A stretch of 64,000 nucleotides of DNA. It comes from Rhodamnia argentea (lineage: Eukaryota > Streptophyta > Magnoliopsida > Myrtales > Myrtaceae). The DNA lies in assembly GCF_020921035.1 (NCBI RefSeq), contig NC_063151.1, positions 11,337,501 to 11,401,500 of the forward strand, written 5' to 3'. The first letter of the stretch is position 1; each line of letters begins with the position of its first letter. Shown piece after piece: positions 38,376-49,100 of the stretch. The position numbers were made by a program, and so were the translations under genes. Under the pieces are notes generated by a model. The model searched no databases, was not told the origin of the DNA, and saw only the letters and a list, made by a program, of their open reading frames with translations.

Positions 38376-39420
38376 TTCCTGATCAAGCAGAGGGTTGTGA
38401 AGACTCGAAGTTTCAATTCTTTCTGCACCAACTTGAAATTTTGCTTTTCCATACTAATTATCTTGTTGTAATACAGATCTGAGCCCTTCCGTTCAAGGTC
38501 AAGGGCATTAGTTCTTCTGTTTTGATCATTATCATTGCGCAGCGATCATCTGTGAGAATGTAGGGAAAGAAATCGAAGCCCCTATTGTCGAAGGGAGGAT
38601 CAGGAGCTCCTCACTTCTGAGTTATACTTCTTAAAATCAGAATTTCGCAGTCTCATGAGTCCTGTATGTAATTCCATTTTGCAATATCTCACCTTCAGCT
38701 AAACTTCAGCAAAAATTCGGCAGAAAGAGTGAAAGTATGTGTTATGGCAAGATGTTCTTGGGAAATTCCTAGGTTGTCATGGGTTGTTTATGGGAAGAAA
38801 TTACGATGTTGTTTGACCAAATATGATGAGAACCCGCAATGCTGCTCTATTTCTCGATGGTTGAGTCCAAAGATTAAAATCCCAGGAAATTAATTGATTC
38901 CATTCTCTATATTCGAAGGGTGGGACCCATCTGCTCATTGAGCAGCCAACGACTCAGAGTATGACCTCAGCTTTGACTGTTCCAAATCGCCCCCCGATTT
39001 TCACTCTATGGAGCCCACGTGTCACGATCGACGGCCACGATCGAGGCAATCCCCCTCTCCCCGGTCTTCGTCCCGAGTGAGGCGAGGCGGCAACAACACA
39101 TCATCAGGTGTACTATTCAGGACCAACCAGCAATGGCCGGTCACCTCTCATCCTCACGCCAGGCGCGCATCTGGTTCCGCCATTTATGACCTGCTCCTCC
39201 CAACTGGGTCGTCGTCGCTCGGCCATGCACGTTCCAGTGCGGGGCCTCAAATGGAAAACCCAGTAAATGAGACAGCGAAAGGGGTTGGTTCGTGTTTGGC
39301 AGAATCTCCGCTGGTCAGAAACCTCCAAGGAGAGAGAGCATGAGGAATCGTCAGAGGCTTTGGAGAAGGGCCAGCTCTCACTCCCTACAGCCGGTCGCCG
39401 TCCCCCTCCACCGGCCGTAG
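38376..39420. other. PARN-like 3'UTR and spacer toward MIR156
   Basis: The first few hundred bases are the PARN-like 3'UTR. From about 39000 the DNA is GC-richer with several short open frames on both strands and no recognisable protein. It is more likely promoter of the MIR156 transcript. Confidence 0.45.
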
Positions 39421-39624
39421 CCTGTGGGCGAGCGTCTTATTAAAGGCGCGGTCATCTTGTGCACTGTTCCATCGGTGCTTAGCGAGTCCCCACCTCGTAG
39501 TGTTGAACTGTCCTTTGCATACCATTTCTCTGATCCGCCTTTGTTTCCTTTTCTTTCTACGAATTGGTTTGTACCCTTTTGAGCAATTTGCCTGGAGATG
39601 AAGAAAAGGGTTTACTTTTTTGCT

Positions 39625-39652
39625 TCTCTCTCTCTCTCTCTCTCTCTCTCTC
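39625..39652 (+). repeat. CT microsatellite in the probable pri-miR156 leader
   Basis: A 28-bp CT tract on the plus strand about 580 bp upstream of the miR156 hairpin, in the same sense orientation as CT tracts in other leaders of this window. Confidence 0.85.
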
Positions 39653-40229
39653 CCCTTCAAACACAGTAGAAATGTCCTCGCGTTCAGCAAGATTTCTGAG
39701 TACGAGAGCTTTGCGAAGTTATCAGAGCGCAGGCAAGCATGACACGTACGATCTTTTTCTCTTCTGGAAAAACGAAAAAAAAAAAAGGAGTTGGTTTACC
39801 TTCCTTTGGCGGATCGGTCTTGCATGATACATGTGCAAAAGTCTGCATGCTTTTGTGCGCATGCATGCGTGTGCGAGGATCGATCTAGTTCTCTTTTTCT
39901 TATTTTTTTTTTAACATTGTCTGCCGGCGAAAGGGGAGGATCTTTGGGCTCCTGGGTGTTTGAATTGCCACATTTTCAACTTTGTAAATGCTTGGCAGCG
40001 TCTTTTTGCATTGCACTCTTCCTCTTTTGGAATAATGATCTTCTCACTGATCAGATAGGGATGGCTTTTTCAGAGCCGTATAGGGCAGCAAAATTTATAG
40101 TCTTTATAGTCTTTCTTTCATCCGTTGCTTGATCCTGCATGTTTTTGCATTTAACATGTGCTAATGCGTGTTTGCTGCCCTTGAAATGCAGATCCACCAA
40201 CGTGTTGGACTTAGAAGATGAAGGGTAGT

Positions 40230-40330
40230 GTGCAAGTGTTGACAGAAGAGAGAGAGCACAACCCTCCATTGGCTAAAAGGTCTTAGCTCTTGCTGGAAGT
40301 GTGCTCTCTCTTCTTCTGTCACCACCACCA
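40230..40330 (+). ncRNA. MIR156: MIR156 precursor hairpin
   Basis: The 5' arm at 40239-40259 contains TGACAGAAGAGAGAGAGCAC, the miR156/157 family mature sequence with a leading T. The 3' arm at 40300-40321 (TGTGCTCTCTCTTCTTCTGT plus CA) pairs with it almost perfectly, with one extra base forming a bulge; the loop between is about 40 nt. miR156 guides cleavage and translational repression of SPL transcription factor mRNAs and controls the juvenile-to-adult transition. An acceptor-like TGCAG at about 40187-40191 lies just upstream, so the primary transcript is probably spliced, as is common for MIR156 genes. This copy is a GAGAGAGAGCAC variant, not the GATAGAGAGCAC form. Confidence 0.93.
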
Positions 40331-42013
40331 TCTCCACCGCAGCCCGTCATCATCGTCATGACACACGTAAAATCTGGTGATGTAGGAAACTTCTGAACCT
40401 CATAGTCTTGTGGACTTAAAGTAAAAGACTTTCTCAGCCATCTATAGCTGCATAACTCTGTTGCTTTTCAGCCCAAAAACAGTTAAAAAAGAGGAAAAAG
40501 AGAGAAACTTTTTTATTCCTACTTTCTCTAGTGCATTCCTTATTTTTCAGGGGCAATGGCTTAAGTTGGAGGTGCGAAAAGGAGGAATATTTTGCAGGAG
40601 ACGTGCTTTTATCTCACCGATTTTGTTTATATGCTTGCTTATGATGATTCAATTCCGATCCATAGCTCTAGCAATGTGTACTGAGGGTTACAGTAGGTGT
40701 GACGTGTGATAGCATCTCAATTACTACTTACATGTTCTCTGCGTGTTCATTAGCATTCTTGAGTTGGCAGACGAGTCCAAACAATAGTGTACTTGTGCCC
40801 CTAACACAGATACATTCATGGACAGATAGATCTGGAATCCTGGTTTTGGTAAAAGATGGCCCCCTTCATTATTTCTCACGTAGGTGGAGGAGGTGCAATG
40901 CGAGGGCGCAGATAATTCATAAGAACACACAAAAGAGTGGAAACTCAACAGGTCTACGTGAAACTCCGCTTCGGTGTTTTTGTTACTGATGCACAGGATG
41001 ATTGGATAAGATGAAGGAGATAACCCAGACCTCTGGCTTCAGTGATGATAGGGTCAAAGACAATTCATTGCTTCGGCTACCGTCATAACGATTGCATTCT
41101 TCTCATTGTATGGAATTTAAGGACAAGGTGCACCACCACCTGCCAGTTCCTTGCAAATCTTTAGATGTTGAAACGGATGGACTCTTCTTCCTGCATGTAT
41201 TTATGAACTAAGCATCATCATCTGATAAACACTTCTGAAGATGAGGGTTGCCGATTTCAGAATTCCGGGATTTTTGGGGGGTATCACTTTCAAATTAAGG
41301 ATAAAATGCGATTTACTTTTTCATCAAGTTTGGTGAAAGACAAATAATCTGGACAACATAACAAACCGAATGTCGAACGACATCTACTAGAGGATGATGG
41401 ACTGTTAATGGGTTGTTAATGACCACGAGTCATCCACCGTTCCTTTTGAAAGACAAAATGAAGATGGGTGTTTGAGCTGAGTCGTAGCCATTGGTGCTGA
41501 AATAGGATTAGTGGGTCATATGAAGCAATTAACATACTCCAATTAAGCAAAGGGAGTAATACTACCTAATTCCATTTGTAGAATCTACTTTGCTGTTATA
41601 AAAATTATAGCATTCTGAAGATATAAGTTAATCGAAATTGAGCACGATCTACAATGATTCATTACCTTCAAATCTTTTGATTACATTATGTATTCTGAAA
41701 CCATCAACTAATGAAACATGGTACCTGTTACATTGCATTATGCGGTCTGATAGCTGAAGAACATATCTTTTCCAATGGAGGTGTTTCACAAAATTAGGTG
41801 GCAGTTGCAAGTGGAAGAGAAAGACTTAAATTCTCTTTTAGTGAGTTGGTGGGGTGCTGCAAGCCACTAACTATATAGTTCAACAGAGCAGTTTCTCAGG
41901 ATGTTGAACTCAAAATGTCCCTCATCATGGGATTAACATCGACAACACTATTATACAGGCAAGAATCTAAGGAATGAAACAATCAAACTGCTTTTGCATG
42001 GGAGAGCATGAGA
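40331..42013. other. pri-miR156 downstream region and LecRK 3'UTR
   Basis: No coding exon is recognised. The left part probably belongs to the miR156 primary transcript, and the right part, on the minus strand, to the 3'UTR of the lectin kinase. Confidence 0.45.
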
Positions 42014-44068
42014 TCAACACTTCAATCGACTTTGATTTGGCACATTGCGGGGGCAGGACCACTTGATATCATCGCTGTCCGAGACGAGGTCCTCAAGGCT
42101 TAGTGGTAAGCTGCTGGAGAAGGAGAGGCTCGGTTTCATCCTCGGCACAAGAACCGGTTCCGCCTCACTGATAAGGATCTGAAGGACCCTCCTCATGGAA
42201 GGCCTCTCAGCACTATCAGGGTTTGCGCAGCTCAACCCCAGAAGCAGCAGGTTCCTCATTTCTTCCTCCTTGAAGGTCCCACTCAACCTTTTGTCAGCTG
42301 CTTCAATGATATTCCCCTGAGAATGCAGTCCCCAGACCCAATCTACTAAATTCACCATTTTCTGATCAGCTGGGTCTCTCTCAATCGGCCTCCTCCCACA
42401 AGCCACTTCGAGTATGACCACTCCATAGCTGAAGACATCTGTTTTCTCAGTTGCTTTTCCATACTGAAGATACTCGGGTGCTAAGTACCCCATTGTTCCT
42501 GCTGTCAAAGTCGAAACAGGGCTCTCATCATGATCCATCAGCCTTGCCAACCCGAAATCACCGAGCCTGGCATTGAAATTCCCATCGAGCATTATGTTGC
42601 TGGTCTTGATGTCCCTGTGAATCACTTGCTGCTCACATTCCTGATGGAGATAAGTAAGAACAGAAGCCAATCCAACAGCAATGTTGAGCCTATGGGGCCA
42701 TTTTAACAAGGACCCTTGTTCGACTTCCTGGTATAGCAGATTGTCGAGGCTCCCATTGGGCATGAAATCGTAAACTAGCAGCAGTTCACCCTTTTCGACA
42801 CACCAACCTTGGAGCTGCACCAAATTCTTGTGCCTCAGCCGAGCTATGATCGACAACTCGGCTAAAAATTCGGTCTTTCCCTCGTGGGAATGCTTTGATC
42901 TCTTCACAGCAGCAATAGTACCAGATGAAATAAAGAAGGCCTTATACACGGTTCCGAAAGCTCCGTGGCCTAGGATCCTGCTGGCATGAAAGCCTTTTGT
43001 AGCCATCTTCAGTTCCTTATAACTGAACTCTCTAGGACCAGCAAAAACCTCTGCTTTGAAATTCTTCTCAATTTTAATGTCCCTCCACTTCTTTACAGTA
43101 ATGTAGCCAAACAGAGCGAGCACCACACAGAAGAAAGCCGGGCCGGCAATCCCAAGGCCTAACCCGAGCCTCCTATGAAGCTTGCTTTCTGATTCGGGCA
43201 CAGAAATCGGCGGCTTATTTGTCACAGAGCTATCTGATACATTATGAGGACGTGACTTCGGCCTCGCGGGCAAGAAGCCAAAAGTTTGGAAGCTCCAGCT
43301 CTGGATCAAATGGAGCTCGGTACTTCCCTCGGTCGACGCGGAGAAGCCCGCATATCGCATTTGTTTAAGATACTCGGAGAGATCGATATCCACCGTCAAA
43401 AGAGGATCTTGCGGCTTGAAGCTCTGGTAACTCAAGAAAACCAACAGCTTCTTCTGGTCATTCTTGTAATCAATCCACGCAGTGATCAGTTTCCCACATT
43501 TGAGATCAACCCCCTGCACCATCGGGTCCGCGGTCTTGATAGAAACCAAGCTATCGATGTCCAACCCGACGTGGTTCTCGCTCGGGTCGCCGAAGTGCGA
43601 ATCCACCCTGGTGTCGAACTCGACGGCGACGAACGTGTTCTTGGTCAGCTGCGAAGAGTTCACAAGGCCCAAGTACCCTCCGGGGCTGCCCAGGGTCTCG
43701 TTCCCGGGCGAGAGGAAGAAGGCCAGGCCGTCGCCGAACGAGGCCGGGTTGACGCTGTCGATCAAGAAGGCGAAGGTGGTGGAGAACGAGGCGGTGGTGT
43801 TGGATTCTTGGTCGAAGAACTCGATGGGGCGGTCGTAGATCACGGAGCCGGAGCAGGAGGAAGGGACGTCGGTGTCGCGGGTGAGGCCGAGGACGCCGCT
43901 CCGGAGGTAGGAGTCGCCGAGGAGGGTGAGGTTGCGGAGGGCGGGGGATGGGAAGGAGGTGAAGTTGAAGCTCGTGCTTGCAGGGGACGCAAGATCGGGA
44001 CAGGAGAGGAAGGTGGAGAGGATGAAGGAGAGGGAGAGGAGCAAGCTGCGGAGGTTTCTTGGAGCCAT
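42014..44068 (-). CDS. L-type lectin-domain receptor-like kinase, clade VIII
   Basis: A single exon encoding 684 residues. The order is signal peptide (about 1-27), legume-lectin domain (about 31-268, with the metal-site pair E150 and D152 in VEFDT), a short linker, membrane helix (about 301-325), and a serine/threonine kinase. Kinase landmarks are the glycine loop GHGAFG (367-372), K389 in AAVKR, HRD at 484-486, DFG at 504-506 and GTMGYLAPEY. The RD motif and intact key residues predict an active enzyme. The intronless structure and overall sequence fit LecRK-VIII (Arabidopsis LECRK81/82), implicated in stress and extracellular signal perception at the plasma membrane. The ATG at 44068 is preferred to an in-frame ATG 34 codons upstream because it begins a signal peptide (MAPRNLRSLLLSLSF) and the upstream codons translate a CT microsatellite. 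Confidence 0.95.
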   Translation of the reverse strand: MAPRNLRSLLLSLSFILSTFLSCPDLASPASTSFNFTSFPSPALRNLTLLGDSYLRSGVLGLTRDTDVPSSCSGSVIYDRPIEFFDQESNTTASFSTTFAFLIDSVNPASFGDGLAFFLSPGNETLGSPGGYLGLVNSSQLTKNTFVAVEFDTRVDSHFGDPSENHVGLDIDSLVSIKTADPMVQGVDLKCGKLITAWIDYKNDQKKLLVFLSYQSFKPQDPLLTVDIDLSEYLKQMRYAGFSASTEGSTELHLIQSWSFQTFGFLPARPKSRPHNVSDSSVTNKPPISVPESESKLHRRLGLGLGIAGPAFFCVVLALFGYITVKKWRDIKIEKNFKAEVFAGPREFSYKELKMATKGFHASRILGHGAFGTVYKAFFISSGTIAAVKRSKHSHEGKTEFLAELSIIARLRHKNLVQLQGWCVEKGELLLVYDFMPNGSLDNLLYQEVEQGSLLKWPHRLNIAVGLASVLTYLHQECEQQVIHRDIKTSNIMLDGNFNARLGDFGLARLMDHDESPVSTLTAGTMGYLAPEYLQYGKATEKTDVFSYGVVILEVACGRRPIERDPADQKMVNLVDWVWGLHSQGNIIEAADKRLSGTFKEEEMRNLLLLGLSCANPDSAERPSMRRVLQILISEAEPVLVPRMKPSLSFSSSLPLSLEDLVSDSDDIKWSCPRNVPNQSRLKC

Positions 44069-44135
44069 TCGGTCATCAAAGAAGAAGAAGGCGACTACGA
44101 TTGATTTGTCAAGAATGTCACTGCAATTTGAATTT

Positions 44136-44155
44136 AGAGAGAGAGAGAGAGAGAG
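44136..44155. repeat. GA microsatellite in the LecRK leader
   Basis: A 20-bp GA tract about 70 bp upstream of the LecRK ATG, reading CT on the sense strand. Confidence 0.85.
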
Positions 44156-44169
44156 GAAGAGGGGCTTCA

Positions 44170-45415
44170 ACGGTTGAAATGGGCGCGTCTTGGCATAAAA
44201 GTAAAGAAAAGAAAAGGAAAAAGAGAAAAGAAACGAGACGACATGGAACTCTGGCTAGACGACGTCGTAGTACCGCAGGGAAACTTTTTCATTCCGTCCA
44301 AATGCAAATAATACTTCAATTGTCGAACAATCATAAACACAATTTGGACGGACGTGAAGTAAATACATATTTGCGCACCTCGTGTGAGCGAAACCGCATG
44401 TACACAATTATCTTTGTTGTTAAAAGTGTGCCCAATAAACATTTGAAAAGAGATGTTAAAAACCTTAAAAAAAATAACAAGCATTGCACAGTTTCAAAAA
44501 AATAGAAAAGGCAAGGAATCGAAAATCACTTCGATTGTGCGAATCTTCATCTTGTGCTAGCTCCTTGCATCGTAGCAGGGCACGCCCTCATGAGTAAATC
44601 GGGAGCTAATAACACAAAAAATTTCAAACCGTGTACGAACAACTCTAAACCGGTACTTTCTTGCCACCTATGTCCCAAGCTGACTTTCGCATCACACAAA
44701 ATCATAAACTAGTACACTTATATCACATTTATTGAAATTTGATTATAAAATTTTGAATATATTTGTCGCGGTTGTATCGATTTGGGATTTTTGATAACGC
44801 GCAAATTAATCTGAGAGTGAACGTGACACGCGCATACCGTTCTTTCCGATGGTAAACTGATTACCATAAATAAAAATCATTTCTTCGGAGAATCTAATGA
44901 AATGAATGAAGCTTCGGGGATCGGACGGCTGGGAATGTGCGGGCGGATGAGGAATCCCAACGGCATTATAAGAACAGGAAGTGTCGTCATCCGACCACCG
45001 ACCACGTCATGTGACCGAATCAACCCATGCGATTGCCGTACGGTCCATTAGAGAGAGCCGTTGGAATCCAAAGAGCGATTTACACCCAAAACAAATAATT
45101 CTAATAATAAGAATTCCTGCACTGAAACTTTGACCGAGTGTCAGATTCATTTTCTTTAAATCAATCACAAAGTCTTTTGGTTTTTTTTTTTGCACTTTTT
45201 ATCTCATGCTTCTTAGGAGACACATGTATCATTTGACTTTCTTAACCCTCAAAGGATTGCCCCCACATCATTTCTCAGTCAGAACCACGTAACATGAGAG
45301 CAATTGCATCTTCTCAAGCTGGGGATTAATTTCTTATCCTTACCTAATTATTCGCCATGAAGCTATCAAAAAAAAAAGAAAGTACTCTTCACATTTTCTG
45401 ATCTTGGATTCTAGA

Positions 45416-45464
<49 letters not shown>

Positions 45465-46138
45465 CTCAGACACGCATTTAACGTAAAGAGATTTTACTCA
45501 ACTATGGGGGCTTTTAGCTGTACTACAGTAGGCCATGGATGACATTGTGTACATACATACTTGCCATGCCAAGAACGTCTTCAGGAACTCGCCCACCCTG
45601 AGAAATCTAGAGTCCTCGAATTGGAATCTTGAGAAAGTATTATAATTCCACCGTTCTGCTGCACAAAGGGAACAAAAACGGCAATAAGCATAAACTCTTC
45701 GGAATCCAAGGATTTGTTTTATCTGCAACGTCATTACTCATTGGTCATCACTGTGCTCATGCTGCACACTGAGAGAAACATTCCTAAACAGGTCTGATTC
45801 ATGTGACGAGAAAGTATCTAAGGGAGCTGCTACCCACATTAACAAGGCAGCTGTTTAATTGGTCGAATTCACTATATAAAGATAATTGAGGGGCACAAAA
45901 TCTCAGCAGCTGAAAGGATCAAAGGTTGGCTGACTCTAGATAAGGGAAGGGTCGAGTCATCAAGTTCAGCAACGGTTCATAAGAGAAGAAATTGGAAACT
46001 TAAGATCGACTGCCAAAGAATGTATAACTACTAAATATGACCTGCCAATTGAGAATATGTTACCATTTGTCTCGCGAGCAAAATGTACAAAGTGCGACTA
46101 GATCCCATTGCGGAGTCATTTGGCAAGTCGCATGCTCC
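44170..46138. other. Spacer: LecRK promoter and INCENP 3' region
   Basis: AT-rich with no recognisable exon. It contains the LecRK promoter on its left side, a long GA tract at 45419-45462, and the INCENP 3'UTR on its right side. Confidence 0.5.
45419..45462. repeat. Long GA microsatellite, (GA)22
   Basis: 44 bp of perfect GA repeat, the longest in the window. It is not next to any gene start that I can recognise. Confidence 0.95.
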
Positions 46139-49100
46139 CTATTGTATCTGAAACTTCCGAGGCTTGACAACTGCATGGTTATTTAAAGTTAGTCATTAAA
46201 TTAGCAGTTACTGTTTGATAGATAAGAGTCTGTAGCCCAACCAACCTTCAGATATACTACAAAAGCTATCTAGGGGAAAAATTACATCTGGATCCACTCT
46301 TTGTTGAGAAAGGAAATTGCCCGCGCAATACGACTTTTACTGCAAAAGAGAAGCATAAGGTATAGATACGATTTCCAGCTTGCAGAAAGACATAAAAGCT
46401 ATTTAGGTGCTTACGAGTGGGCTCTACCTATCCTGGGAAATCAACATATGATACATGGCTAGTAAGGTGACAACAAGGATCAAGAAGAAACACTGCAGCA
46501 GTTTCAGCACCAAATCCCATGTTGCCTGCTTTTTGTGCTCTCAAAAGAGTGTTAAATTGGTACAACATAATGAGTCAACTGACCTTGCCCATGATGGTAC
46601 AAATTTGTCATTGGGTGTATCGTCTTCCTCTTCGTCTTCGTTTTCGTCTTCATCATCCGAACATTTGTAGGGTGAAATCTCGTATGATTGTTCTTGATTG
46701 CCATCGCTGACACTGTCCTCAATAACTGTTGCTCTTTGCAAAATGCTTGTTGCCTGGATGATAAGCAACTCTTAGCATGAAAGAGTCCAGGCAAGCAATT
46801 TCCTTCAGCAGATCTTAGAAACCCTCATCTCTCTAGAAGTTCCTTATACAACTGAGTACAGGCTATTTACTTGAAAATGCATTGGGCACAAGCTATTGAC
46901 AATAAGAAGAGAAAACTTTTGACGTTTACAGCTAGCATTACTGACAATTTCAGTAAAACGACACAACAAGGCAAGGACGAAGGCCTTAGTCATGGAATAA
47001 CCACTTAGAAAGTTTGTTGGACAAAATCATTGCCAACTACATTTCAAGTGTAGCTATTCTAATACCATGCCAGAAAGCACAATTAAACAGATTAAGGAGA
47101 CATTAAGAATATCATTCTATAATCAATCAAAGTCATCCTATTTGTGGTATGAGACAACTACCCACACAGGAATTCAGATGATGTGGAAGTTAAAGCTACT
47201 CCTGCTATTTCTGCTGTCATACAATTATAAATTTTCTTTACAGTCTATCAAAAAGGACTGCAAAGCTGCATTTAGGGCGAGATTTTTCTATTACTTGCTT
47301 ATTAAATACTGCAAGTGCAAGGAGTAGAGATATTAATTTTTCCTACAGTTATTCTGATGAAAATAGAAATCACACATGGCAAGAAAAGTCCCACGTATTT
47401 CCATATTAAATTCACCTTCAAGTCCCCCTCTCTTGGCTCTTTGCTTCAACTTATTTTCTCATTTTAGGCAATTGATCAATGACTGAACTTAGTTTATTTA
47501 TTCAAAGAAAGCCCAAACAGAAATTATACCTTATTTGTTCCATCTACACAAATTCTTTCAGTTGTGCAGGGATTAGAGCCTAAGCCCTGGTCAAGTTCAG
47601 CTTCACTCTCCAGTATCTTCTCTGGAAAAGCAACTCTTTTCTCTGTCTCAAATGTTCCTTTCTCCTGAAACAATCCATCCCGAAACACACGTGAGGTCAA
47701 TGCTACCATGAGGACTAACAAAAGGAAAAAAACAGATAGTAAGATAGCAATATATAGATCATACTGCAGCATGATATTTTGGTCCTTGCTGCTCATTTTT
47801 TATGGGCATATCTTGGTTCTCTTGATTCCTCCGAGCACCTTCAACACGTTTTCTTTTTCTTTCCTTCTCCCTCCTCTCTTCTTCTTCCCTCTGCCTTTTC
47901 TTCATGGCAATATCAGCCAATTTTTTCTTATGCTCTTCTTCTTTCCTTCTCCTTTGAAGCTCCAATTGTCTCATGTTTTCCTTCTGTACTCTTGCCCGTT
48001 CAAGTTTCAATGCTTCCTTCTTCGTTTTACGTTCAATCTCTTTCTTTTCTGCTTGACGTTTTGTAGCTTCAGCAGCCTCAAGAGATCTCACTTTAATGTC
48101 CCTCTTCCCTATTAAAGATAAGAAGTCTTAAACTAAATGATTGGCAACAAAATCCAGTATAGACTTATCTTATGTACACATACAGCATAAAGCCAAAAGC
48201 AACCAATCGCTTATTCTGATGAAAGCCTGCACTCATCTAAAGTTTCTTCATGAAGCAAACAGCTATCACTTCAAAGAAATAAGATAACAAATCCCATCTT
48301 CATCCACCATCAGTGAAACAGATTTCAAACATCAAATTCAGCTCCTCTAATTTGATAAAGTAACTGGAAAAATTGAGAGAACGAGAAGTAAATCTACTGA
48401 ACTATTTGAGTCCAGCGACGGTATGTGAGAGAAATCTAGAACCATAAAAATTTCAGCATCACAAATTTCCAACAAGGAATCCAGGAAAAGCAACAGACCT
48501 CTTGACGTGCAAAAAGCAGTATGACATTTACCCAAAGCACTCTCAAATGTCTTAATAGGGAGAACTTGTAGCAAAAGATGTGGTCGTACCTGTGAAAGGT
48601 GCAACTGTTTGTTTTTGTGGAACAAGTGGTAAGAATGAAGTCATATGAGACACAATGTTGTCACGTTTAGAGTCCATTTCTGAGATGCCAGGGCCACCTT
48701 TCCTGAGGCTGGCTTTGGGCTTACTAAACCTGTTATTAGGCACTTCCGCTGGCCACTTCGCTCTGTTCAGCCCTTTTGGCATGGTTGTACTGTCCTTCGC
48801 CCTATGCCTCTTGCTGCTTTCCCGCTTCCCAGGCTTCGGTTTATCCTTTCTATGAGTCCCAGCAAAGCTAATTTCTGTTCTGATGGAATCTAGACTACAT
48901 CTTGTCATCTCATTCTCTGTATCAGAAACTGAAGCAGGACAATTAGGATCTTCTGTAATATCATCAAGTGGTTTTCTATTTGCTGCACTTGTTCTAACAT
49001 CTAAATCAATGCCCTCTTGTGATGTATCAGCTACCTCATCTACATTCTCATTTTCTTCACTAATGCAGGGAAGCTCAGGATTTAAGCTTCTTTTCTCCTT

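Noticed and set aside
39008-39343. 111-codon open frame upstream of MIR156
   Set aside because: No family resemblance, poor coding character and no splice context; more likely promoter DNA.
43286-44104. 272-codon plus-strand open frame
   Set aside because: It is antisense to the GC-rich 5' half of the LecRK gene and lacks any domain; it mirrors strong codon bias on the other strand.
44069-44170. Upstream in-frame ATG extending LecRK by 34 residues
   Set aside because: The extension translates a CT microsatellite and would bury the signal peptide; the ATG at 44068 starts a proper one.
47708-48115. Hydrophobic plus-strand open frame of 135 codons
   Set aside because: It is antisense to the Lys/Glu-rich coiled coil of INCENP, which yields Phe/Leu-rich translation.
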